A stretch of DNA of 7,301 nucleotides from Verrucomicrobiales bacterium (GCA_003445095.1 DLVS01000348.1:1-7301), one strand, 5' to 3'. Shown: positions 1 through 6,084, counted from the first letter of the stretch. A program made the numbers and translations. The notes: generated by a model from the sequence alone, not told the origin.

Positions 1-109
1 GAATGGTTCATGGAGAGTGGTTCTGCCGTCGTCTCCGGCTTTAGGCCATTCGAGTCTCGAGCCCGAGGTGGTTTTGCGGAAAGGGGAGTCCGATGCATAC
101 GTCGAGTGA
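1..109 (+). CDS. Possible 3' end of an upstream gene (partial, hypothetical)
   Basis: A reading frame that is open from base 2 ends at a TGA at 107-109. It would give about 35 C-terminal residues, finishing in LRKGESDAYVE. The stop lies 17 nt inside the following flippase gene, an overlap that is common in operons. The fragment is too short to assign to a family. A second frame (from base 1) is also open here and runs on to about 294 inside the flippase, but its Arg/Trp/Gly-rich translation looks like an out-of-frame shadow. The alternative is that bases 1-92 are simply upstream leader DNA. Confidence is low and rests only on the open frame and the acidic, protein-like tail. Confidence 0.3.
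   Translation, partial: NGSWRVVLPSSPALGHSSLEPEVVLRKGESDAYVE
78..88 (+). promoter_or_regulatory. Ribosome binding site of the flippase gene
   Basis: The purine run GGAAAGGGGAG ends 4 nt before the ATG at 93, and its GGAAAGG part lies 8 nt upstream. It is the only clear Shine-Dalgarno-like sequence seen before a gene start in this window, and it supports 93 as the start. Confidence 0.55.
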
Positions 110-1487
110 ACCTCAGGCAGCCTGGGGACGCGTCCGATCAGTATTCTTGGGCTCTTCCGGCCGTAGTCGGTTGGCTCGCGCCATCTCCTGGAACATTGCC
201 GGGGGCGCGACGTCGCGAATCGTTACGGTGGCCGGATCCTACGTCGTCGCTCGCTGCTTGGGCGAAAAGGGGTTTGGGCAACTGGGCATGGTGATCAACA
301 CGTTTACCATGCTCGGCGTCTTCGCCAGTTTCGGACTGGGCATGACGGCTACCCGGTTTATTTCGATCTGGCGAACTTCCGCTCCTGAGCGGGCCGGACG
401 CATCGCCGCGTTTGCGCCGATTCTCGCCGCCACTTTCGCCCTAGCGGGCATGGGATTTGTGCTGGCTGAAGCGCCTTGGCTCGCCCGCGCTGCCTTGAAC
501 GCCCCGGACTTGGTCTTCGTGCTTCGCCTCGCCGCTCCGTTGCTGCTGCTGGGTGCGCTGCAGGATGTCGCCCAAGGCATTCTAGCCGGGGCAGAATCAT
601 TTCGGGCTCTCGCCCGAGTAAGTGCCATGGCAGGTCTTGCGCTCGCCTTGGGAATGATGATCGGGGCGGTTAGCTTTGGCCTCCCTGGTTCAATTCTCGG
701 TATGGTCATCGGCATGTCCCTCGGGTGTGCGCTGTCCCTCACCACCGCCTGGTGGGAGTTGAAGCGCCTGGACATTCCAGTTCGTTGGACGAAGTGGCGG
801 TCGGAACTTCCCACACTTTGGAGCTTCGCCCTTCCCGCGGCGCTATCGGGAAGCGTGGTAATTCCCGTAACCTGGTTGGCCAATGCCATCTTGGTCCATC
901 AACCGGGTGGCTACGATCAAATGGGGGTCTTCAACGCCGCCAATCAATGGCGGAACCTCATCCTGTATGTCCCGACGTTGGTGGCCTCCGCCGGTCTGCC
1001 GGTGCTCGCGAATCTGTGGCAGACTGCCGGGGGCTCGGAATATCTCCGCGTACTCCGCCTCAAAATGGGACTAGGCTTCGTTGGCGCGCTGGCGGTTGCC
1101 GTGCCGGTCATGCTCGCGGCGCCGTTCATCATGAAAGGTTACGGCCGCGGATTTTCCCAAGGAACTGACATCTTGATCGTCTTAGCCGGAGCCGCCGTGA
1201 TTCTGGCGACGCTCACCATGGTCGGGCAGGCGCTGGTGAGCGAAGGACGTATGTGGACTGGATTCTTGCTCAATTGTGTGTGGGCGGCCGTCTTGTTGGT
1301 GCTGGCCATGAGATGGGTGCCGGCGCACGGGGCATTGGGGCTGGCTTGGGCCAATCTCGGCGCGTTTGGTGTCCATTTCGTCACGGTGTCCGGTTACTTT
1401 TGGTGGTCGTGCCGAACGCAACGCCGCACGACTAACCGTGCCGGAATCCCTTCTCCCGTTCCACCCCCGCCCTCAACCGACGTGTGA
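93..1487 (+). CDS. Polysaccharide/oligosaccharide flippase (Wzx-like, MATE/MOP superfamily)
   Basis: Predicted 464-residue inner-membrane protein that would flip a lipid-linked sugar intermediate from the cytoplasmic to the periplasmic face during surface polysaccharide synthesis. After a short basic N-terminus, the region around residues 31-90 has the family's usual opening: a first membrane helix, then ARCLGEKGFGQLG and a second helix ending GLGMTATRFIS. Further hydrophobic segments follow to about residue 438, roughly 12-14 helices, which fits the family. The segment FNAANQWRNL (280-289) followed by VPTLVASAGLPVLA (293-306) resembles the conserved mid-protein helix in which aromatic and small residues line the cavity. 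The C-terminus (441-464) is a basic, then proline-rich cytoplasmic tail. The length is normal and I see no frameshift. A methyltransferase gene follows after 52 nt on the same strand, suggesting cotranscription. The substrate cannot be read from sequence. A MurJ-type lipid II flippase is less likely from the motif pattern. Confidence 0.85.
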   Translation: MHTSSEPQAAWGRVRSVFLGSSGRSRLARAISWNIAGGATSRIVTVAGSYVVARCLGEKGFGQLGMVINTFTMLGVFASFGLGMTATRFISIWRTSAPERAGRIAAFAPILAATFALAGMGFVLAEAPWLARAALNAPDLVFVLRLAAPLLLLGALQDVAQGILAGAESFRALARVSAMAGLALALGMMIGAVSFGLPGSILGMVIGMSLGCALSLTTAWWELKRLDIPVRWTKWRSELPTLWSFALPAALSGSVVIPVTWLANAILVHQPGGYDQMGVFNAANQWRNLILYVPTLVASAGLPVLANLWQTAGGSEYLRVLRLKMGLGFVGALAVAVPVMLAAPFIMKGYGRGFSQGTDILIVLAGAAVILATLTMVGQALVSEGRMWTGFLLNCVWAAVLLVLAMRWVPAHGALGLAWANLGAFGVHFVTVSGYFWWSCRTQRRTTNRAGIPSPVPPPPSTDV

Positions 1488-1539
1488 ACAACCGCCGAAT
1501 CCCCCGCCGAAGTGTCGCCCTCGATTGAATTGTCTCAAC

Positions 1540-2448
1540 ATGCATCCGAAGTTAAAGAACATCGCTCGTAGCATTAAGATTGGGATGACCTCCGTGCTCC
1601 CTGGGCCAGCACCCGTTCGCCAGACCGCTCGGCGGCTGATCGCCCTGAAAACGATGGGGCTGTTTCGCGATGAACTGACCTTTCAACGCAATGGCTTCAC
1701 CTGGACCGGCGCCACGGCGTCCAGTATCACCGAAAGCATTTATACTCACGACCACTATCAAGACGAACATTTGGATCAGTTGACCGATTGGCTCAAAGCG
1801 CACACTGACTTTCAGCGACCGGTGATCGTTAATGTCGGCGCCAATATCGGTGATGTCGCTTTGCCGCTCACTCGAACCGGAAGGCGAATTGTGGCCATAG
1901 AACCCAATCCGGAGACGTTTGCGCGGCTGGAACGCAACGTGCGCCAGAATGGGCTCACCGAGAAAATCACCTGCTTTCCCGTGGCTATTTCGAGCTCGGC
2001 GGGACAGGCCGAACTCGTGATTGCCACGGATCCAGGAAATAGCGAGCTGCGAGAGTCCGCTGATCGTCTGGGGCTCGACGGCGTGGACCAACGGCGGGCG
2101 ATTGTGAAGGTCACCACGGCGCGACTCGATGGCTTACTCGAGTCCAACGGGATTGCCCTGCGAGACGTTGCGTTGGTTTGGTCCGACACTCAGGGATTCG
2201 AATCTCAAGTGATTGCTTCCGCGCCTGGATTATGGGAGGCGGGCACTCCGTTGTGGGTTGAAATTTGGCCGAAGGGACTCGCCTGCCACGGGGGAGTCGA
2301 CCAGTTTGTGCAGCTCTGTGAGCGCTATTTTCGTCGGATGATTACCGCCACCGAACTGGCGAGTGAACCGCAGCCAATCAGTGCCATTCGATCCTTAGTG
2401 GCCGGGCTCAAAGACGCCGAATTCACCGACGCCCTGCTCATTCCATAG
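1540..2448 (+). CDS. FkbM family SAM-dependent methyltransferase
   Basis: Predicted 302-residue cytoplasmic enzyme of the FkbM family, whose members transfer a methyl group from S-adenosylmethionine, usually to a hydroxyl of a sugar or secondary metabolite. SAM-binding motif I is VIVNVGANIGD (residues 95-105). The acidic residue that holds the ribose is E121 in AIEPNP (119-124). A TARLDGLL segment (193-200), matching the family's 'TLDdll', precedes LVWSDTQGFE (212-221), the motif usually written as 'lKIDVEGfE'. The family's Asp is kept (D216), while the V-E pair is T217-Q218. The frame stays open upstream to 1366, but those extra 58 residues overlap the flippase gene and are Pro/Arg-rich without family features, so I chose the ATG at 1540. 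A TTG at 1525 is a weaker alternative. No clear Shine-Dalgarno sequence is visible. It lies 52 nt behind the flippase, so a role in decorating the exported glycan is a reasonable inference. Confidence 0.85.
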   Translation: MHPKLKNIARSIKIGMTSVLPGPAPVRQTARRLIALKTMGLFRDELTFQRNGFTWTGATASSITESIYTHDHYQDEHLDQLTDWLKAHTDFQRPVIVNVGANIGDVALPLTRTGRRIVAIEPNPETFARLERNVRQNGLTEKITCFPVAISSSAGQAELVIATDPGNSELRESADRLGLDGVDQRRAIVKVTTARLDGLLESNGIALRDVALVWSDTQGFESQVIASAPGLWEAGTPLWVEIWPKGLACHGGVDQFVQLCERYFRRMITATELASEPQPISAIRSLVAGLKDAEFTDALLIP

Positions 2449-2627
2449 TCCCGCATCGCCGATTGATTTCCCGAACGGGCGGTTGGAAACACGGATAGGA
2501 GCAGGTCAATGATTGCGGGAACAAGTTGGAGTAGTTGTTAGGGCTCATCGTTGAGAGGCGCCCGCCCTCGAAGGCACTGAGATCATGATCAGCGGTTATT
2601 AGCGGTTCAATCGCCGTCTCTCGGTTC
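2449..2627. other. Spacer between methyltransferase and DMT transporter genes
   Basis: This 178-179 nt spacer contains no convincing gene. A 63-codon frame on the minus strand spans it but has no family features. Near its right end are the perfect palindrome GATCATGATC (2581-2590) and two copies of AGCGGTT (2591-2597 and 2601-2607) exactly 10 bp apart, about 20-37 nt before the transporter ATG. I could not identify a good -35/-10 pair or a terminator with a U-tract. Confidence 0.4.
2591..2607. repeat. 10-bp-phased direct repeat AGCGGTT x2 upstream of DMT gene
   Basis: AGCGGTT occurs at 2591-2597 and again at 2601-2607, one helical turn apart, directly after the palindrome GATCATGATC (2581-2590). 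The arrangement could be a regulator-binding site for the transporter gene that starts at 2628. With only seven bases per copy, chance is possible. Confidence 0.3.
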
Positions 2628-3509
2628 ATGCATTTGTTGCTTCCCCTGTTTGCTGCGGTGGTGTTTGCGTTGGGCTCGATGGTTTACAAACGCGCCTTCA
2701 CCGAAGGCGCAGGGGTCGTCCATGCCCTAGTAGTCAACAATCTCGTGCTCGGCTTGATCTTCCTGCCGCTGCTGGCGATTTCGCCCGACCCGGTGCCTTG
2801 GTCTCTGGCGCATCTGCCCGTTGTTACGGCATCCGTCTTCGTCGTGGGACATTTACTTAATGTCTTGGCGCTTCAGTCGGGTGATGTATCGGTGGCCACG
2901 CCGTTGCTCGGGGCCAAGGTGATTTTCGTAGCTCTCGTCGGCTGGTGTGCCTTTGGCGTGCGACTCAACGCGGGGCAATGGCTGGCGGCCGCGTTGGCGA
3001 CCGCGGGAGTGTTGGCAATGGGGCTGACTGACCGACGCACCAGCGGGCGACTCGGACTCACCACCGCAACCGCCCTCGGATCCGCGGCCGCGTTCGCCTT
3101 TACCGATGTCATGATTCAAACCTGGGGCAGCCGATTCGGCGTGATGAATTTCCTCCCGCTTCAATTCGCGGCCCTGGCGATTCTCTCGATGGCCACGCTT
3201 CCGTTCTTTGGCCTGCGTTCACTCCGGGCTCCCCGCGCCGCCTGGAAATGGATCGCTGGTGCCGCGGCCCTATCGGCCATTCAAGCGCTAACGATCACTG
3301 GGACCATTGCCGTCTGGCGCGATGCGGCTGGAGTAAACGTAGTTTACGCCACCCGTGGTCTGTGGAGCATCGCGTTAGTCTGGGTCGCCGGCCCTTACTT
3401 GGGAAACACCGAACGCCACACGGCCGGCAGCCGGCAGATGCTTCAACGTTTGCTCGGCGCCACCCTGATTCTGCTGGCGGTGGTTCTGACCTTTCGGCAA
3501 GGCGTTTGA
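2628..3509 (+). CDS. EamA/DMT-superfamily membrane transporter
   Basis: Predicted 293-residue integral membrane protein of the drug/metabolite transporter superfamily, built as two similar halves of about five helices each (roughly residues 1-135 and 145-290). The first half ends with the typical ALQSGDVSVATPLLGAKVIF stretch (81-100), in which a small-residue helix follows a polar turn. The second half repeats the pattern, with GVNVVYATRGLWSIALVW (235-252) at the equivalent place. A charged, hydrophilic loop (TDRRTSGR, 134-141) separates the halves. The length and ten-helix plan are typical of EamA proteins, which export metabolites or amino acids or carry lipid-linked sugars (the ArnE/F type). 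The ATG at 2628 has no good Shine-Dalgarno sequence, but the first hydrophobic helix starts immediately after it, so it is a sensible start. The gene is separated from the methyltransferase by about 178 nt and may be transcribed on its own. The substrate is unknown. Confidence 0.82.
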   Translation: MHLLLPLFAAVVFALGSMVYKRAFTEGAGVVHALVVNNLVLGLIFLPLLAISPDPVPWSLAHLPVVTASVFVVGHLLNVLALQSGDVSVATPLLGAKVIFVALVGWCAFGVRLNAGQWLAAALATAGVLAMGLTDRRTSGRLGLTTATALGSAAAFAFTDVMIQTWGSRFGVMNFLPLQFAALAILSMATLPFFGLRSLRAPRAAWKWIAGAAALSAIQALTITGTIAVWRDAAGVNVVYATRGLWSIALVWVAGPYLGNTERHTAGSRQMLQRLLGATLILLAVVLTFRQGV

Positions 3510-3578
3510 CCCAACTTCGTCGTTGACGTGAGAAAGCCCCATCTTGATCGCCCGCAGGTCGGGCGGCAAAGGAACTCA

Positions 3579-3647
3579 GAATCTCGTCGCCTCGTCGCCT
3601 ACGGTTTATGGGTGGGTAGGCGGGACCTCCAGAATCGGACGAGACTC
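3579..3647. repeat. Two-tier stem-loop (10-bp outer stem, 9-bp inner stem)
   Basis: Bases 3579-3588 (GAATCTCGTC) pair with 3638-3647 (GACGAGACTC) with one mismatch. They enclose a second stem in which 3594-3602 (GTCGCCTAC) pairs with 3616-3621 plus 3624-3626, leaving a GG bulge and a 13-nt loop. An 8-nt tandem repeat, CTCGTCGC (3583-3590 and 3591-3598), forms part of the left arm. The structure lies 70 nt past the transporter stop and could mark its mRNA 3' end. Confidence 0.45.
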
Positions 3648-3690
3648 GGGATCATGAACCTCGAAGGGCTGCCGCGCTGCTGCGGCCTCG

Positions 3691-3747
3691 CGCCGAGTGC
3701 AGCTTTTCGCACTGGCGGGAGGGAGGAGTCTGACCCGTCACTGCGAA
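3691..3747. repeat. Overlapping, mutually exclusive stem-loops
   Basis: Bases 3706-3719 (TTCGCACTGGCGGG) can pair with 3734-3747 (CCCGTCACTGCGAA) over 14 positions. As plus-strand RNA this has one C-C mismatch and one G-U wobble, and the loop is 14 nt. Part of the same left arm (3709-3717) can instead pair upstream with 3691-3700 (CGCC and AGTGC, with one bulged G), giving a 9-bp stem and 8-nt loop. Both cannot form at once. As minus-strand RNA the G-U wobble becomes a C-A mismatch, so the larger stem is slightly better in plus-strand transcripts. Confidence 0.45.
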
Positions 3748-3750
3748 GGC

Positions 3751-3776
3751 CCGGCCCGGAGCTCCGCCCAGGCCGG
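3751..3776. repeat. Nested palindrome CCGGCC...GGCCGG around CGGAGCTCCG
   Basis: CCGGCC (3751-3756) and GGCCGG (3771-3776) flank the perfect 10-bp palindrome CGGAGCTCCG (3757-3766). It directly abuts, and by two bases overlaps, the next hairpin at 3775-3799, so the two appear to be parts of one compact repeat block. Confidence 0.4.
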
Positions 3777-3799
3777 GGACGGCGCAGCGCGCCATCCCT
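3775..3799. repeat. Tight GC-rich hairpin, likely dispersed intergenic repeat
   Basis: GGGGACGGCGC (3775-3785) and GCGCCATCCCT (3789-3799) form an 11-position stem closed by a 3-nt AGC loop. Read as minus-strand RNA it has ten consecutive pairs including one G-U, so it is slightly stronger downstream of the CotH gene, whose stop is about 50 nt away. The core 'GGGACGGCGC...GCGCC.TCCCTACC' resembles a repeat I recall from verrucomicrobial intergenic DNA, but I cannot verify copies here because only one copy lies in the window. It has no U-tract, so it is not a textbook terminator. Confidence 0.45.
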
Positions 3800-3824
3800 A
3801 CCGTTTGATCAGGGGGGGGCCGAG

Positions 3825-3841
3825 CTCCCATCCATCGGGAG
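3825..3841 (-). terminator. Weak stem-loop just after the CotH stop
   Basis: CTCCC (3825-3829) pairs with GGGAG (3837-3841) around a 7-nt loop, starting about 9 nt beyond the CotH stop on the minus strand. The stem is only 5 bp and a C8 run rather than a U-run follows on that strand, so an intrinsic terminator role is doubtful. Together with the hairpin at 3775-3799 it may still end or protect the transcript. Confidence 0.25.
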
Positions 3842-3850
3842 AAACCCCAG

Positions 3851-5977
3851 TCACGGCGACTTCGGCTTGGCCTGGGCGACTTGAGGAAGGCTGAGCAAAT
3901 AGGCCCGGCGTTGATCGGCAAAACTCTTCAGCCCGATGGTTCCGCGGCCCCCTGGGGCGTCCTCCGTGAGCCCTCGGGCAAACGCCTCGGTTGAGTCCAG
4001 CTTGCGCGTGTCGGCTTTCACATCCTCGGCGATCAGGCTGTGGTACTGCTGTGCAATAGGCCCCAGGTGGTTCCAATCGAGCCATTTCTCGGCGATCTCC
4101 CGAACGTAACCCAGATAGCGTTCCCGCAATGCCGGCACGGCCAGCAGTTTTGAAATCAACGGTTTGCTTGCATCGTTGGCCCCCACCAAGGGATCCAGCT
4201 TCACACCTTCCACTCGCGGACCGCCCATTCCCGGGCCCCCGCGCTGCGCCCCGCCTCCAGGGCCGCCAAAATTTGGCCGAGGCAACACCGAAGAAAGTCC
4301 GTTGCGAATCTGCTCTTCGTTCAACGAACCGGCCTTGGCTGAATCCCAATCCGTAAACCACTTTTCCAACACGGCGGTCAATTCCGGTTGAGTCAAAGTG
4401 CCGTCCTTGTCGGTGTCCACCACGGCAAAGAATCCCGGCCCAACCATCATCGCGGGCGAAAAGCCTCCCGGACCGGCACCGGGCGGCGGTGCGGCAGGTG
4501 CGGCACCGCCCGGAGTCCCGCCAGCACCGGGTGGTGCGGGTAGCAGGGCCGCCAAGCCACTCGTGAATTCGGGCTGAGTCAGCTTGCCCGATTTGCTCGT
4601 ATCCATCCGGGCAAACCATGTTCCCGCCAACGCCGTCATTTCGGCCTTGGTGAGTTGGCGATCTCCGTCTTGATCTGCCTGTGACAGAACGATCGGCCCA
4701 ATCATCATTCCCGGACCAAATCCACGAGGACCGCCTCCGAAACCAGGACCACCCGGCTTGGCAAAGGTCTCGTTCGTATCATGCGGAATGATATGAAACA
4801 CACCGTGAGTGTCCTGATAGATGTTATAGTCGCTGCTCCGAATCCAATAGCCATCGTTGTTTACTAAGACATTTTCGAGCGCGAGAAACTTGAGTGCTCC
4901 GTCGATATCCAATATGGGCGTCAACGCGGCCTCTAGTCGTTCCGGCGGAGTCTCCGTCAACGTTTGGCACAGCCGCACAAAATCAGCCCACGCCTTGTCG
5001 TCATCCTTGGACTTGATCTCGTAAATGCGTTTGTAGGATTCCGGATCATCACCGAGGTAAGCCAAGCTCCCGCGACCTCCTGGGCTGCCGGGAACTTTCC
5101 ACCGAGTGCCCTTGGTGGTGCCATACCATTCCTTGATAAAGTCTTTGTTGAATTGCTCTTCATTGACATAGACCCCCCAGCTTTCCCCGTTGATGACGAC
5201 CTTAACAAAGTTGGCTTTTGCCGCCGGGATGTATTCGCGGGCAATGTGGTTAAACAGCACCGATCGAAGAAATGTGGGGTCCTCGTGCGCGTTGAGCAGA
5301 TTGAGTGTCCGGTAACCACGCAATTGCTGATCTTTATGAGCTAAATCGAGCGACACATTCAGAGATCGCTTTTGGCCTTCGCGGACCATCATGTAGGACG
5401 ACATTCCTCGGAATCGAACGCCGACGTCAGGGTACGTCTTACCGTCCACCATCATTCGAGCCGGGACTTCCACATCCGTGTTGTGGAATTCCGCGAGTTC
5501 CTTCTCCCAATCGGCATTCTCAAACTCGAGGAAGATCGTCCGCACGACCTGCGGATCGTACAGTCCCGCTTGTGGAAAGGACTTCACGTCAGCCGGCGCC
5601 ACTTTGGGGCCGGGGGTGGGTGCCGAGCCAGCACCACCCATTCCTCTAGGCCCGCGCGGACCACGGGGGCCGCGACCCTCCGCAGCCTCTTTGGCCAAGA
5701 ATTCCCGAGCGGCTATTCGTTCCGCGGCGTTGAGTCGTCCGTCGCCATCCTTATCGAACTGCTTCAAGATCTTCTTCTCCTCCTGATTGCCCGGCCCCCC
5801 GGGAAAGCCTCCGGGTCCCGGTGGACCGCCGAATCCAGGAGGTCCATCGGGCTGACCGGGCGGGGTATTGTCCGCCGCCCATCCCAAGAAAGAGAACACA
5901 AAGGCAGAGAGGAGGATCAGCAGGCCGCCTCGCTGGGACAATCGGCGCGAACCCTTGACGGTGTGGATGACATTCAT
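3851..5977 (-). CDS. Secreted CotH-family kinase-like protein with EF-hand calcium-binding motifs
   Basis: Predicted 708-residue exported protein. Residues 1-35 look like a signal peptide: basic SRRLSQR, a hydrophobic core GLLILLSAFVFSFLGW (18-33), and a cleavage site near A34-A35. A Gly/Pro-rich stretch (39-63) leads to EF-hand 1, DKDGDGRLNAAE (75-86), with all calcium ligand positions kept. The CotH fold starts near 145. It has GVRFRGMSSY (186-195) as nucleotide loop, a K203-R204 pair in a strand, GESWGVYVNEEQF (264-276), VNNDGYW (372-378) with D375 as likely catalytic Asp, and IIPHDTNETF (396-405) with D400 as likely metal ligand. An insert at 407-590 carries EF-like loops at 435-446, 459-470, 521-532 and a degenerate one at 545-556 (A, A and Q replace ligands). 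CotH C-terminal helices resume at about 595-665. CotH proteins phosphorylate secreted proteins in Bacillus spore coats; the substrate here is unknown. No convincing Shine-Dalgarno sequence precedes the ATG, but the signal peptide supports that start. Confidence 0.88.
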   Translation of the reverse strand: MNVIHTVKGSRRLSQRGGLLILLSAFVFSFLGWAADNTPPGQPDGPPGFGGPPGPGGFPGGPGNQEEKKILKQFDKDGDGRLNAAERIAAREFLAKEAAEGRGPRGPRGPRGMGGAGSAPTPGPKVAPADVKSFPQAGLYDPQVVRTIFLEFENADWEKELAEFHNTDVEVPARMMVDGKTYPDVGVRFRGMSSYMMVREGQKRSLNVSLDLAHKDQQLRGYRTLNLLNAHEDPTFLRSVLFNHIAREYIPAAKANFVKVVINGESWGVYVNEEQFNKDFIKEWYGTTKGTRWKVPGSPGGRGSLAYLGDDPESYKRIYEIKSKDDDKAWADFVRLCQTLTETPPERLEAALTPILDIDGALKFLALENVLVNNDGYWIRSSDYNIYQDTHGVFHIIPHDTNETFAKPGGPGFGGGPRGFGPGMMIGPIVLSQADQDGDRQLTKAEMTALAGTWFARMDTSKSGKLTQPEFTSGLAALLPAPPGAGGTPGGAAPAAPPPGAGPGGFSPAMMVGPGFFAVVDTDKDGTLTQPELTAVLEKWFTDWDSAKAGSLNEEQIRNGLSSVLPRPNFGGPGGGAQRGGPGMGGPRVEGVKLDPLVGANDASKPLISKLLAVPALRERYLGYVREIAEKWLDWNHLGPIAQQYHSLIAEDVKADTRKLDSTEAFARGLTEDAPGGRGTIGLKSFADQRRAYLLSLPQVAQAKPKSP

Positions 5978-6084
5978 GGCTTGGTCGTTGTTGAAATTGC
6001 AAAATCGGAGCCGAGATCGGCCCTCCGAGATTCTTCCTCAGCAGAGTTGTTGGGGATTAAGCACGCGTGTGCGTTGGCTGGAGA

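Larger units (their letters stand above)
3510..3850. other. Convergent intergenic region rich in inverted repeats
   Basis: This is a 341-nt gap between two genes that point towards each other (transporter stop 3507-3509 on plus, CotH stop 3851-3853 on minus). Open frames cross it on both strands, but they are Arg/Gly/Pro-rich, lack start signals, and overlap strong stem-loops, so I do not call a gene. By eye I find inverted repeats at 3549-3565, 3579-3647, 3671-3686, 3691-3717, 3706-3747, 3751-3776, 3775-3799 and 3825-3841. None is followed by a clear U-tract on either strand. The likely roles are bidirectional transcription stop, mRNA 3'-end protection, or remnants of small repetitive elements. 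A structured RNA cannot be excluded. Confidence 0.6.

Noticed and set aside
10..294. 94-codon open frame overlapping the flippase start
   Set aside because: It is out of frame with the well-supported flippase, Arg/Trp/Gly-rich, and has no family features.
239..889. 216-codon antisense frame within the flippase gene
   Set aside because: It is composed of Ala/Arg/Ser/Pro-rich shadow sequence opposite a clear membrane protein gene.
1552..2091. 179-codon antisense frame within the methyltransferase gene
   Set aside because: The plus strand carries complete FkbM motifs across the same bases; the antisense product has no recognisable domain.
2438..2629. 63-codon minus-strand frame in the spacer before the transporter
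   Set aside because: It has no ribosome binding site or family resemblance, and it overlaps both neighbouring genes' ends.
3528..3884. 118-codon plus-strand and 89-codon minus-strand frames in the convergent spacer
   Set aside because: Both are Arg/Pro/Gly-rich, overlap multiple hairpins and the CotH 3' end, and lack start signals.
3798..4619. 273-codon frame on the same strand as CotH
   Set aside because: It is an out-of-frame reading of the Gly/Pro-rich CotH insert, with Arg- and Cys-rich composition.
5705..5790. Collagen-like Gly-Pro-Arg repeats as a DNA tandem repeat or phase-variable tract
   Set aside because: The RGPRGPRGPRG stretch (about residues 102-112) is short and the codons vary, so it is better read as a linker than a slippage tract.
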